Below, in pieces: positions 47,370-55,211 of a DNA stretch of 64,000 nucleotides (position 1 is its first letter; each line of letters begins with the position of its first letter). The position numbers were made by a program, and so were the translations under genes. The notes under the pieces were generated by a model. It was not told the origin of the DNA and searched no databases. It was given only the letters and a program-made list of their open reading frames with translations. This DNA is from BM003 sp963783695 (GTDB lineage: Bacteria > Pseudomonadota > Gammaproteobacteria > Steroidobacterales > BM003): assembly GCA_963783695.1 (NCBI GenBank), contig CAWAOM010000001.1, positions 248,001 through 312,000 on the forward strand, given 5' to 3'.

Positions 47370-47842
47370 AAGTACTTTTTGTATGCATGGGCAATATCTG
47401 TCGCTCGCCGACCGCAGAAGGCGTATTCGCCAAGTTGCTGGCGGAAATCGCACCGGATCTCGATGTCGAGATTGACTCCGCTGGTACCCATGCCTACCAC
47501 GTTGGGCACGAACCGGACCGGCGCGCGCAGGCGGCCGCATTGCAGCGCGGTATCGATCTGAGTGGTTTGCGCGCGCGCAAGGTGGCATCGCGCGATTTTG
47601 AGTATTTCAGCCATATCCTCGCGATGGACGAGGACAACCTGCGATTACTCCAGGAATGGTGTCCGCCCGAATTTCGTGACCGGGTACGTCTGTTTCTCGA
47701 ATATTCGCGGACCGCCGAAGTACGAAACGTGCCGGATCCGTATTACGGCAGTTCCAACGGATTCGAATACGTGCTGGATCTTGTAGAGGAAGCCAGTCGC
47801 GGCCTGATCGAAGAGCTTGGACGGCAGACTCACAGCGAGTGA
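47366..47842 (+). CDS. Low-molecular-weight protein tyrosine phosphatase
   Basis: The 158-aa enzyme has the phosphatase loop VCMGNICRSPTAEG (C-x5-R, residues 6-13) and the general-acid aspartate in VPDPYYGSSNGFE near residue 125. Homologues dephosphorylate tyrosine kinases of exopolysaccharide synthesis or metabolic proteins; the partner is not in this window. In Pseudomonas the homologue lies between kdsB and murB-rne; here murB is absent and rne follows, convergent. Confidence 0.92.
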   Translation: MKVLFVCMGNICRSPTAEGVFAKLLAEIAPDLDVEIDSAGTHAYHVGHEPDRRAQAAALQRGIDLSGLRARKVASRDFEYFSHILAMDEDNLRLLQEWCPPEFRDRVRLFLEYSRTAEVRNVPDPYYGSSNGFEYVLDLVEEASRGLIEELGRQTHSE

Positions 47843-47853
47843 GCCTGCCGTCC
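47819..47853. terminator. Possible convergent stem-loop between phosphatase gene and rne
   Basis: A nine-base stem GGACGGCAG / CTGCCGTCC (47819-47827 and 47845-47853) with an inner CTCAC / GTGAG pair spans the phosphatase stop and lies nine bases before the rne stop. There is no T tract on either side, so it may be a barrier or a decay-blocking hairpin rather than an intrinsic terminator. Confidence 0.4.
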
Positions 47854-47861
47854 TCATTGAT

Positions 47862-50800
47862 CTAGGATTTGCTGCCCGTTTCGCGGGCTACCGCGTCCTT
47901 GTCTTTCGCCTGAGCCTCGGTTGAGGGAATCGGCAGCGGCTTCTGTTCTTGCAGGGCAGGACTGTTGCGCCTTTCGCCAGAGGCCTTCTGCGCCGGTTCA
48001 GGCGCGGGTTTGGCCGATTCGGTGGCATTCTCCTTTGCCTTGGTCGTAGCCGGCGCTTGCGGCGATGCCGCAGTCTCGGGCAATGCCTCGGTCTTGGGCG
48101 ATCCCTCAGTCTTGGGAGATGCCCCGGTCTTGGGAGATGCCCCGGTCTTGGGAGATGCCCCGGTCTTGGGAGATGCCCCGGTCTTGGGAGATGCCCCGGT
48201 CTTGGGAGATGCCCCGGTCTTGGGAGATGCCCCGGTCTTGGGAGATGCCTCGGTCTTGGGAGATGCCTCGGTCTTGGGAGATGCCCCGGTCTTGGGAGAT
48301 GCCCCGGTCTTGGGAGATGCCCCGGTCTTGGGAGATGCCTCAGTCTTGGGAGATGCCTCAGTCTTGGGAGATGCCTCAGTCTTGGGCGATGCCCGGGTGG
48401 ACGATTTTTGCACAGGAGCGGTATTTGCCGGAGGCACCGGTGCGGCCGCAGTCTCTCCGCTGGGCGTCCGCACGCGCGTTTCGACGCGCGTGGCAACGGG
48501 CTCTGCCACGGTTTTCGAAGCCGCCGTCGGGCGTGCCGGCTGGTTTTCCCGCGACGGTTGAACCGGCCCAGGTTTCGCAGCGGTTTTGGCGCCGTCACCT
48601 CGCTCGGCGGGTGCCGGATCCTCTGGCTTCGGCATCGGCGCGGGTTGCATCGAAGCGGCAGACGAATGTGCCGGTGCCGTTTGTACGGGACCGCTGTTGT
48701 TTTCCGCAGGCGCCGTTTGTTTTGCCTCTGCCGGTGTTTGCCTTGCGTCGTCGCTGCGGGAGGTTTCCTTTGCGGATGCCTGGATTGCTGGCTTTGCTGC
48801 TGGCTTTGCGCTTTCCGGCGCGGTGTCGGGGCGAGAAGCGGGTTGTGGTTTGGCCTGCGCGTTGACGGCGTCGTTGTCGGACTTGGAGCGGTCAGCTGTC
48901 TGCGCCGAAACCGACTTGTCGCTCGTTTTTGGGGCCGTGGTTTTTTCGCCTACATTGCCGGTACCCGTTGCAGCTGGGATGGCAGCGCTGTCCGTGGCGG
49001 TCGCTGTTGTGGCCTGATCGGCGGGTTTGCGTCTTCCGCCACGTGAGCGGCGCGATCGGCGCGGTCCGCTGCGACGCTCCGTTTGCGCAGATGAGTCGTT
49101 GGCCGCTTCCGGGGTCTTTTTTTGCCCGTTGCTCTGTGCGCTTTTGTCCGGCTGCCCCTGCGCAACAGCGTTGTCGGCGCGCTGCTTGCTGCCGCCACGT
49201 TTGCCACGGCGGCTGCGGCGGGCCCGCGTCGGCTTCGACTCGCCGCTGCCATTTTCCTTTTGTTCCTCACCTGCAGGCCGGTTGGCTGTCTGCCTCACGT
49301 CCTTTTTGTTCTCGCTGCCAGTGCCGGCTTTTCGCGCCGGTTTCTTGCGCCGCGAATCCGAACGAGTGGTTCGTTGGTTCTTGCCGCGACCCGAGGGCCG
49401 GGTTGTGTTTTGCTCGCTGCCCTTGTGCCTTCCGCGCGTGGCTGGTTTATTTTTTTCCTGTTCCGCTTTTTGCCCACCGGAGCCGGTCAATGATTGCCAT
49501 ATCTTGCGCAACCACGCACCAAATCCGCCGCTCTCCGCTGGAGTCTCCGCTTTGGGCGATGGCGATGGCGGTGGCGGCGCCGGTGTCGGTGCCGGGCGGT
49601 CCGGAACCAGACTGGCGACCGCCGGTTTTTCGGCGACGGGTTTCGCTGCAGGCAGACCTGAAGCGTCTTCGTTTTCCTCGCTTTCGCTGGGAAGCTGGTA
49701 ACTGACTGCGGTGAACTCCGGCAGCTCCGCCTCGTCGTCACGGACCCGGCGAATCGAATAATTCGGGGTTTCGAGCTGGGGATTTGCGACCAGGCGAAGA
49801 CTGACGCTGCTGGCAACCTCGATGTTGTTTACCCACTCACGTTTTTCATTGAGCAGATAGGTTGCTACCTCAACCGGGAGCTGTGCGACGACCATCGCGG
49901 TGCGCTCCTTGCGGGCCTCCTCGCCGAGCAGGCGCAATACGGCGAGAGATAATGACTCGACGTCGCGGATTACACCAAAGCCGCTGCAGCGCGGACACAC
50001 GATGTGACTGGATTCACCGAGAGACGGGCGCAGCCGCTGGCGGGACATTTCGAGAAGCCCAAAGCGGGAGATGCGTCCAATCTGTACCCGTGCACGGTCC
50101 ATGCGCACCGACTCTCGCAGGCGGTTTTCAACCTCGCGCTGATTCCGTTGCGGGCCCATGTCGATAAAGTCGATGACAATGAGTCCACCGATATCGCGAA
50201 TGCGCAATTGCCGGGCAATTTCTTCGGCTGCCTCGAGATTCGTGTTGAACGCAGTCGCTTCGATATCGTCGCCTTTCGTTGCGCGTGCGGAGTTGATGTC
50301 GATTGAGACCAGCGCTTCGGTGTGATCGATTACGATGCTGCCGCCGGAAGGCAGGCTGACGCTGTGACTGAAGGCCGACTGAATCTGGCTCTCGATCTGG
50401 TAGCGGGTAAAGAGAGGGACCTCTTCCGCGTAGCGTTTGATCTTGCGTTCGTTATGCGGCATTACCCGCTCAACGAATTCCCGTGCCTGGTTGTACACCG
50501 ACTCGTCGTCGATGAGGATTTCGCCGACATCGGCGCTCAGGTAGTCGCGCAGGGCCCGTATGATCGCGTTGCTTTCCTGGTAGATCAGTGAGGGTGACGG
50601 ACCCTGAACCGCGGCGACTTTAACGGCTTCCCAGACTTTGAGCAGATAATCCAGATCCCACTGCAGCTCTTCCGGGCTCCGACCGACGCCGGCAGTGCGC
50701 ACTATGACTCCCATGCCATCGGGGAGTTCGAGTGCCGCGAGGGAATCGCGCACGAGGTCCCGGTCAGGCCCGGTGATGCGTCGGGACACGCCACCAGCGC

Positions 50801-51203
50801 GCGGATTGTTCGGCATCAGCACCAGGAATCGTCCCGCGAGACTGATAAAAGTCGTCAGCGCAGCGCCCTTGGTGCCGCGTTCTTCCTTTTCGACCTGGAT
50901 GACGATGTCCTGACCTTCTTTCAGTACATCGCGAATATTGACTTTGCCACCGGACCCGGGGCGATTTACGAAATATTCCGGCGAAATTTCCTTGAGCGGC
51001 AGGAAACCGTGGCGTTCTGATCCGAATTCGACAAAAGCAGCCTCGAGGCTGGGTTCCAGCCGGGTTATCTTGCCCTTGTAAATATTGGCCTTTTTCTGCT
51101 CTCGGCCTGGCGCTTCGATATCCAGATCATAGAGTTTCTGACCATCGACGATTGCAACCCGCAGTTCTTCCTGCTGGGTTGCGTTTACCAACATTCTCTT
51201 CAT
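47862..51203 (-). CDS. rne: Ribonuclease E
   Basis: The 1113-aa endonuclease processes rRNA and tRNA and starts most mRNA decay. The N-terminal catalytic half has the S1 domain (KANIYKGKITRLEPSLEAAF), DNase I-like site with LIVIDFIDM near residue 303, and the zinc link CPRCSGFG near residue 405. From about residue 520 the protein is disordered, first basic and Arg-rich (RARRSRRGKRGG, RRSRRSRGGRRKP), then Pro/Ala/Lys rich with the SPKT repeat. The tail should bind RNA and degradosome partners. AAGGGG precedes the ATG. Confidence 0.97.
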   Translation of the reverse strand: MKRMLVNATQQEELRVAIVDGQKLYDLDIEAPGREQKKANIYKGKITRLEPSLEAAFVEFGSERHGFLPLKEISPEYFVNRPGSGGKVNIRDVLKEGQDIVIQVEKEERGTKGAALTTFISLAGRFLVLMPNNPRAGGVSRRITGPDRDLVRDSLAALELPDGMGVIVRTAGVGRSPEELQWDLDYLLKVWEAVKVAAVQGPSPSLIYQESNAIIRALRDYLSADVGEILIDDESVYNQAREFVERVMPHNERKIKRYAEEVPLFTRYQIESQIQSAFSHSVSLPSGGSIVIDHTEALVSIDINSARATKGDDIEATAFNTNLEAAEEIARQLRIRDIGGLIVIDFIDMGPQRNQREVENRLRESVRMDRARVQIGRISRFGLLEMSRQRLRPSLGESSHIVCPRCSGFGVIRDVESLSLAVLRLLGEEARKERTAMVVAQLPVEVATYLLNEKREWVNNIEVASSVSLRLVANPQLETPNYSIRRVRDDEAELPEFTAVSYQLPSESEENEDASGLPAAKPVAEKPAVASLVPDRPAPTPAPPPPSPSPKAETPAESGGFGAWLRKIWQSLTGSGGQKAEQEKNKPATRGRHKGSEQNTTRPSGRGKNQRTTRSDSRRKKPARKAGTGSENKKDVRQTANRPAGEEQKENGSGESKPTRARRSRRGKRGGSKQRADNAVAQGQPDKSAQSNGQKKTPEAANDSSAQTERRSGPRRSRRSRGGRRKPADQATTATATDSAAIPAATGTGNVGEKTTAPKTSDKSVSAQTADRSKSDNDAVNAQAKPQPASRPDTAPESAKPAAKPAIQASAKETSRSDDARQTPAEAKQTAPAENNSGPVQTAPAHSSAASMQPAPMPKPEDPAPAERGDGAKTAAKPGPVQPSRENQPARPTAASKTVAEPVATRVETRVRTPSGETAAAPVPPANTAPVQKSSTRASPKTEASPKTEASPKTEASPKTGASPKTGASPKTGASPKTEASPKTEASPKTGASPKTGASPKTGASPKTGASPKTGASPKTGASPKTGASPKTEGSPKTEALPETAASPQAPATTKAKENATESAKPAPEPAQKASGERRNSPALQEQKPLPIPSTEAQAKDKDAVARETGSKS
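48085..48390 (-). repeat. 17 tandem copies of an 18-bp repeat in rne
   Basis: The repeat encodes SPKT(E/G)A in the C-terminal part of RNase E. Reading along the protein there are 3 E-type, 3 G-type, 2 E-type and 7 G-type units, then SPKTEG and SPKTEA, followed by a diverged LPETAA. The unit is a multiple of three, so copy-number changes keep the frame. All six frames stay open across it, which explains the long antisense ORFs. Confidence 0.97.
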
Positions 51204-51576
51204 CGGCCCCTTCTCGCATGGCGATGCGCGGGGCTACATACCTTGGTGCCGAACCGGACCCGAGTGCATCCCGGAACCACGAAAATGTGTCCGGACACGG
51301 GTCATAAGCAGGTACCGGATGCACAAATGCATCTGGTACCGCTGACAGATTGCCAACGAAATCACGTGGCATGCCGTTCGCCTCAACAGGGCGTTGGCGC
51401 TGTTCCACATGCGCTTTTGGCGCTTGCGGTTTCCAAGACTGCAGCCAACCGCAGCCCGAAATTCGGGCTGGTGACAAACATTGCGGTCCCGCCCTGCAAA
51501 GGGGGAACCGCCCCAAAAATTTGCTGGCGACGTCGGTCGGCAGTTTGTTGAATTCTCGCGTTGCGCCCGACGCCGC
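51204..51576 (-). promoter_or_regulatory. Structured 5' leader of rne
   Basis: This 413-base gap between rne and rluC (51204-51616) has no credible gene. The rne side holds several inverted repeats: a 13-bp stem with a four-base loop (51311-51340; GGTACCGGATGCA / TGCATCTGGTACC), a seven-base stem CAGCCCG / CGGGCTG (51452-51470), a bulged stem GCGGTCCC / GGGAACCGC (51483-51511), and a 12-base palindrome GTGTCCGGACAC (51287-51298). E. coli rne has a 361-nt structured leader used by RNase E to control its own mRNA. Sequence homology to that element is not claimed. Confidence 0.55.
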
Positions 51577-51582
51577 TGCGGT

Positions 51583-51611
51583 ACTATAGCAACAGCCGCG
51601 TGAGCCAGCAA
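51583..51611 (-). promoter_or_regulatory. Possible promoter of rne
   Basis: Read on the minus strand, TTGCTG (51611-51606), a 17-base spacer and TATAGT (51588-51583) resemble a sigma-70 promoter with a weak -35. A start near 51576 would give a leader of about 373 nt. Confidence 0.4.
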
Positions 51612-51616
51612 CGAAA

Positions 51617-52603
51617 ATGACCGCTAAGCCTTTGAAAAATCGTAAAGACTCGCCCAAGGTCAGTTATCACTGCATCGGCGCGGAGGAAGCGGGCCAGCGC
51701 CTCGATAACTTTCTGCTGCGAGTGTTGAAAGGCGTCCCCAAAACGCGGATTTACAGGGCCATCCGCCGCGGAGAGGTGCGGGTCGACGGCGGCAGGGCGG
51801 CGGCATCGCGCAAACTCAAGGCCGGAGAATCGATAAGATTGCCGCCGCTACGCAGAGCCGAAGGTGAGACGCCGCGTTCGCCCGATGCGGCCCGAAAGGC
51901 CATTCTGGGGCAGATTGTCTTCGAGGATGAACGACTACTCGCCATCAATAAACCGGCGGGACTGGCCGCGCATGGCGGCAGCGGCGTGAGTTTTGGCGCA
52001 ATCGAGCTGATGCGCCAGGCTCGGCCCGATCTGGCGTATCTCGAGCTTGTCCATCGGCTGGACCGCGATACCAGTGGGTGCCTGTTGTTTGCCAAGCGTC
52101 GCAGCGCGTTACGCGCCATGCACGAGCAGCTGAGGGAAAACGCAGTTGACAAACGGTACCTTGCCTTGCTGGTCGGCCGGCTCGGACCCGGGCACAGCCG
52201 GGTAGATGCCGCTCTGGCGACCAACCTGCGGCGTGGCGGCGAGCGCATGGTCATCGTCGAGCCCGATACCGGCAAGCGCTCCGTGTCGACTTTCAAAACG
52301 GTCAGGACGTTTCCCGAGGCAACCCTTGCCGAGGTCCGGATCGAAACCGGCCGGACCCATCAGATCCGGGTCCATGCGGCGCATCTGGGGCATCCTGTCG
52401 CCGGTGATGAGAAGTACGGCGACCGTGATGCCAATCGTGTCTTGCGCCGGCTGGGACTAAGGCGGATGTTTCTGCATGCGCAGTCGCTTTCGTTCGAGCA
52501 ACCGGGTAGCGCCGAGACGGTGTGTATTACCGCCCCGTTACAGGCGGAGCTGCGCGAGTTGCTGGATCGTCTCGAGGCGATCGGTGGCGGCCCGTCAGGG
52601 TAG
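51617..52603 (+). CDS. rluC: Ribosomal large subunit pseudouridine synthase (RluC type)
   Basis: The 328-aa enzyme converts specific uridines of 23S rRNA to pseudouridine. An N-terminal S4 domain (QRLDNFLLRVLKGVPKTRIY near residue 29) is followed by the catalytic domain with HRLDRDTSGCLLFAKR near residue 145, where the aspartate is the nucleophile, and GRTHQIRVHAAHLGHPVAGD near 245. It is next to rne, as rluC is in E. coli and Pseudomonas. It overlaps the convergent maf by nine bases. Confidence 0.93.
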   Translation: MTAKPLKNRKDSPKVSYHCIGAEEAGQRLDNFLLRVLKGVPKTRIYRAIRRGEVRVDGGRAAASRKLKAGESIRLPPLRRAEGETPRSPDAARKAILGQIVFEDERLLAINKPAGLAAHGGSGVSFGAIELMRQARPDLAYLELVHRLDRDTSGCLLFAKRRSALRAMHEQLRENAVDKRYLALLVGRLGPGHSRVDAALATNLRRGGERMVIVEPDTGKRSVSTFKTVRTFPEATLAEVRIETGRTHQIRVHAAHLGHPVAGDEKYGDRDANRVLRRLGLRRMFLHAQSLSFEQPGSAETVCITAPLQAELRELLDRLEAIGGGPSG

Positions 52604-53197
52604 ACGGAAACCACTGTCGCGCAACGCCTGCGCCAGCCATATCAGCGGTAGTCCTATCAGTCCGGTCGGGTCGCGGCTGGTGACCTCATCGAACAGGGAT
52701 ATGCCAAGCGCCTCGGCCTTGAAGCCACCGGCACAATCCAGCGCCGGCTCGCGCACGACATAGCGGGCGATTTCATTGGCGCTGAGTTGGCGAAAATGCA
52801 CGTCCGTGTTGTCAACATGCTGTTGTTCCGCGAGCGGCGCCGGATTCCTGACGCATACCGCGGTGTAAAACCGGACCTTGCTTCCGCCGCAAAGTTGCAG
52901 TTGGCGCGCCGCGGCCTCCGGCGTCCGCGGTTTTCCGAGAACCGCATCACCGACGCTGGCGACCTGGTCTGATCCGATAATCGTGGCAGCGGGAAACTGT
53001 TCCGCCAGCTTTGCGGCCTTTTGTCGGGCCAGCCGCGACGCAAGTTCGCGCGGCGTCTCGCCATCAAGCGCAGCCTCGTCAATGTCGGCGGACGCCTGGA
53101 TGAATTCCAGCCCAAGGCGCTGCAACAGACCTGCCCGATAGCGGGATTTCGATGCCAGCACAAGTGGTCGTGGCGGGTTGGCCGCGGATGGGGTCAC
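52595..53197 (-). CDS. maf: Maf-like nucleotide pyrophosphatase (YceF type)
   Basis: The 200-aa protein is a Maf/HAM1 fold pyrophosphatase; YceF-type members hydrolyse 7-methyl-GTP. Motifs are LVLASKSRYRAGLLQRLGLEF near the start, GSDQVASVGDAVLGKPRTPEAA near 80, and DCAGGFKAEALGISL near 155. I start at the GTG at 53197 (AGGGAC upstream), giving the usual length; an ATG at 53239 would add 14 residues lacking conservation. It is divergent from yceD, the common arrangement. Confidence 0.88.
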   Translation of the reverse strand: MTPSAANPPRPLVLASKSRYRAGLLQRLGLEFIQASADIDEAALDGETPRELASRLARQKAAKLAEQFPAATIIGSDQVASVGDAVLGKPRTPEAAARQLQLCGGSKVRFYTAVCVRNPAPLAEQQHVDNTDVHFRQLSANEIARYVVREPALDCAGGFKAEALGISLFDEVTSRDPTGLIGLPLIWLAQALRDSGFRLP

Positions 53198-53307
53198 TCG
53201 ATGTCCCTGCAGTGAATTCGGTCGCGCAATTGTACGCATGTGGGGCAAGGCATGGGCGGTCCTGATTATCCACTTAACAATCAATGGGTTGGTTAACGAT
53301 GTCGCCT

Positions 53308-53336
53308 TTGACCCCTTTCTGGCAAAAAGATATAAT
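53308..53336 (+). promoter_or_regulatory. Strong sigma-70 promoter upstream of yceD
   Basis: TTGACC (53308-53313), a 17-base spacer, and TATAAT (53331-53336) form a near-consensus promoter. The yceD ATG is at 53346, only nine bases after the -10, so the transcript would have almost no leader. Confidence 0.8.
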
Positions 53337-53345
53337 TGACCGCTT

Positions 53346-53906
53346 ATGTCGGGAACTCTCACCGAGCCTGTCAGGATTTTCGAACTTGCCGCCAGGGGCT
53401 TTGCCGGTGACGACACTCTCGATTTCAGGGAGTTACCGAGGCTTGCGGCTGTTCTTTTGCCGGAGTTTGTCGAGAGCGGCTGTGTGAGAGTCGAATTGAC
53501 GCTCTCCGGGGAGGCGCAATCGGTGGCGGTCCGGGGTCGGATCGAGGCGCAGCTTGGTTTGCAGTGTCAGCGCTGTTTGCGTCCGCTGACGTACCCGATC
53601 GAGCACGACTTTGCATGGTTGCTGGGCGAGGCGACTGCGCAGCCGGTCACGGTAGCGGATGAATTCGAGCCAATTCGGCTCGAGGATTGCCGCGCCGAAG
53701 GTATTGCAAGAGGAGAGGGCAAGGACACGACGCTGAAGCTGGCGCCCTTGCTCGAAGATGAATTGATGCTTCAACTGCCCTTCGCGCCAATGCACGAAGA
53801 CGCGGATTGTAAGGCAACGACCAGTAGCTCTGTGGCCGCTTCCGCCGACAGCGAGACGGTGCATCCGTTTGCTGCGCTGGCTGAGTTAAAGAAGAAGCGC
53901 GACTGA
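53346..53906 (+). CDS. yceD: YceD/DUF177 family protein
   Basis: The 186-aa protein has the YceD pattern: ELPRLAAVLLP in the N-terminal part, CQRCLRPLTYPIEHDF with the paired cysteines near residue 76, and LAPLLEDELMLQLPFAPMHED near 140. The family, tied to 23S rRNA and L32 biogenesis in several bacteria, sits upstream of rpmF. The start must be 53346: no ATG, GTG or TTG follows in frame until codon 38. There is no Shine-Dalgarno, consistent with a leaderless message from the promoter just upstream. Confidence 0.92.
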   Translation: MSGTLTEPVRIFELAARGFAGDDTLDFRELPRLAAVLLPEFVESGCVRVELTLSGEAQSVAVRGRIEAQLGLQCQRCLRPLTYPIEHDFAWLLGEATAQPVTVADEFEPIRLEDCRAEGIARGEGKDTTLKLAPLLEDELMLQLPFAPMHEDADCKATTSSSVAASADSETVHPFAALAELKKKRD

Positions 53907-53952
53907 TTTTTTACCGATTTCGATCTTTGGATACTTTTTGGAGTACAGCACG

Positions 53953-54144
53953 ATGGCCGTTCAAAAAAACAGGAAATCTTCGTCGAAGCGGGATATGCGC
54001 CGTGCGCATGACAGCCTCGGCAAACCGGCGCTCTCGATTGAGCCGACCAGTGGTGAGACACACCGCCGTCACCACATCAGTCCCGATGGGTACTATCGTG
54101 GCCGCCAGGTCATCAAACCCGCTATCGAAGAAGAAATCGAATAA
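53953..54144 (+). CDS. rpmF: 50S ribosomal protein L32
   Basis: The 63-aa protein begins AVQKNRKSSSKRDMRRAHDSL and continues with HRRHHISPDGYYRGRQVI, the L32 signature. It has no zinc-binding cysteines, like E. coli L32. GGAG lies nine bases before the ATG at 53953; an in-frame ATG at 53938 adds five residues and is not favoured. The tail KPAIEEEIE is slightly longer and more acidic than usual. It is in the yceD-rpmF-plsX-fabH operon. Confidence 0.97.
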   Translation: MAVQKNRKSSSKRDMRRAHDSLGKPALSIEPTSGETHRRHHISPDGYYRGRQVIKPAIEEEIE

Positions 54145-54209
54145 CTCTGCTGGCCGGCGTTACACCGTCGCTGCTTCATCCTGACCGACAATCGCGAGCC
54201 GGGGGCGAG

Positions 54210-55211
54210 ATGCTGACCACGATCGCTGTAGATGCGATGAGTGGCGACCATGGTGCAGATATTTGTGTGCCCGCCTGTCTCCGTTTCCTGCGTGAGCACG
54301 GCGATGCGCACCTGTTGCTGGTGGGCGACGAGCCGATACTGCAAGGACTGGCATTTTCACGCGGCGCGGAAGCTTCGCGTTTGGACATCGTTCATGCGTC
54401 TCAGGTCGTGACCATGGATGATAGTGCGCGGGATGCGGTTCGGCGTAAAAAAGACTCATCCATGCGCGTCGCAATCGACCTGGTGAAGCAGGGCGCTGCG
54501 GCTGCTTGTGTCAGCGCCGGAAATACCGGTGCGTTGATGGCCACCGCGCGGTTTGTACTGAAGACATTGCCGCGAATAGACCGGCCCGCGATCATTTCTG
54601 CGATACCTGCCGTCAATGGCCACACCCATATGCTGGACCTTGGTGCAAATGCCCGCTGTACGGCCGAGCAGCTGTTTCAGTTTGCCTTGATGGGATCCAT
54701 AACCGCTCAGGAAGTGCATCGGCTCGAACGCCCGCGCGTCGGTCTCCTAAATATTGGCGAGGAGGAGATCAAGGGACACGAAATTGTACAGCAGGCTGCG
54801 GCATTGTTGCTCGCGAGCGATCTCAACTATGTCGGCTTTGTCGAGGGTGACGATATATTTCACGGCGCCGTGGATGTCGTGGTAACCGACGGTTTTACCG
54901 GCAATGTTGCGCTCAAGACAATGGAAGGCGTGGCCAAGATGATTGCCCAACTGACCCGCGAGGAGTTCACCCGTTCCGCCTTCGCCCGCCTGCAGGGCCT
55001 GGCGGCAATGCCTGCGCTGAAGGCGTTGAAAGCGCGGCTCGATCCGCGGCGTTACAATGGCGCGAGCCTGGTCGGTCTGCCGGGCGTGGTGGTCAAGAGC
55101 CATGGCGGAGCCGATGAAGTCGCATTTTGTAACGCGCTTGAAATGGCGCGCCTGGAAGCGCACACGGATTTGCCGGCGCGCATCAGCAAACTTCTGCAAG
55201 AGCAACCCTAA
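54210..55211 (+). CDS. plsX: Phosphate acyltransferase PlsX
   Basis: The 333-aa enzyme makes acyl-phosphate from acyl-ACP for phospholipid synthesis. N-terminal IAVDAMSGDHGADICV, the segment AAACVSAGNTGALMATARF near residue 97, and VTDGFTGNVALKTMEG near 228 are typical. The end AVVVKSHGGADEVAF-like block is VVVKSHGGADEVAFCNALEMA. It lies 65 bases after rpmF, and fabH follows with no gap. Confidence 0.97.
   Translation: MLTTIAVDAMSGDHGADICVPACLRFLREHGDAHLLLVGDEPILQGLAFSRGAEASRLDIVHASQVVTMDDSARDAVRRKKDSSMRVAIDLVKQGAAAACVSAGNTGALMATARFVLKTLPRIDRPAIISAIPAVNGHTHMLDLGANARCTAEQLFQFALMGSITAQEVHRLERPRVGLLNIGEEEIKGHEIVQQAAALLLASDLNYVGFVEGDDIFHGAVDVVVTDGFTGNVALKTMEGVAKMIAQLTREEFTRSAFARLQGLAAMPALKALKARLDPRRYNGASLVGLPGVVVKSHGGADEVAFCNALEMARLEAHTDLPARISKLLQEQP

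Noticed and set aside
48085..48390. Possible CRISPR array
   Set aside because: The 18-bp units are directly adjacent, with no unique spacers, and encode a peptide repeat.
47949..49046. Long plus-strand frames opposite rne, with repeats such as LGRCPG, VLGDAP or PRSWEM
   Set aside because: They are produced by an 18-bp repeat without stops in any frame. There is no ribosome site or family match, and rne is certain on the other strand.
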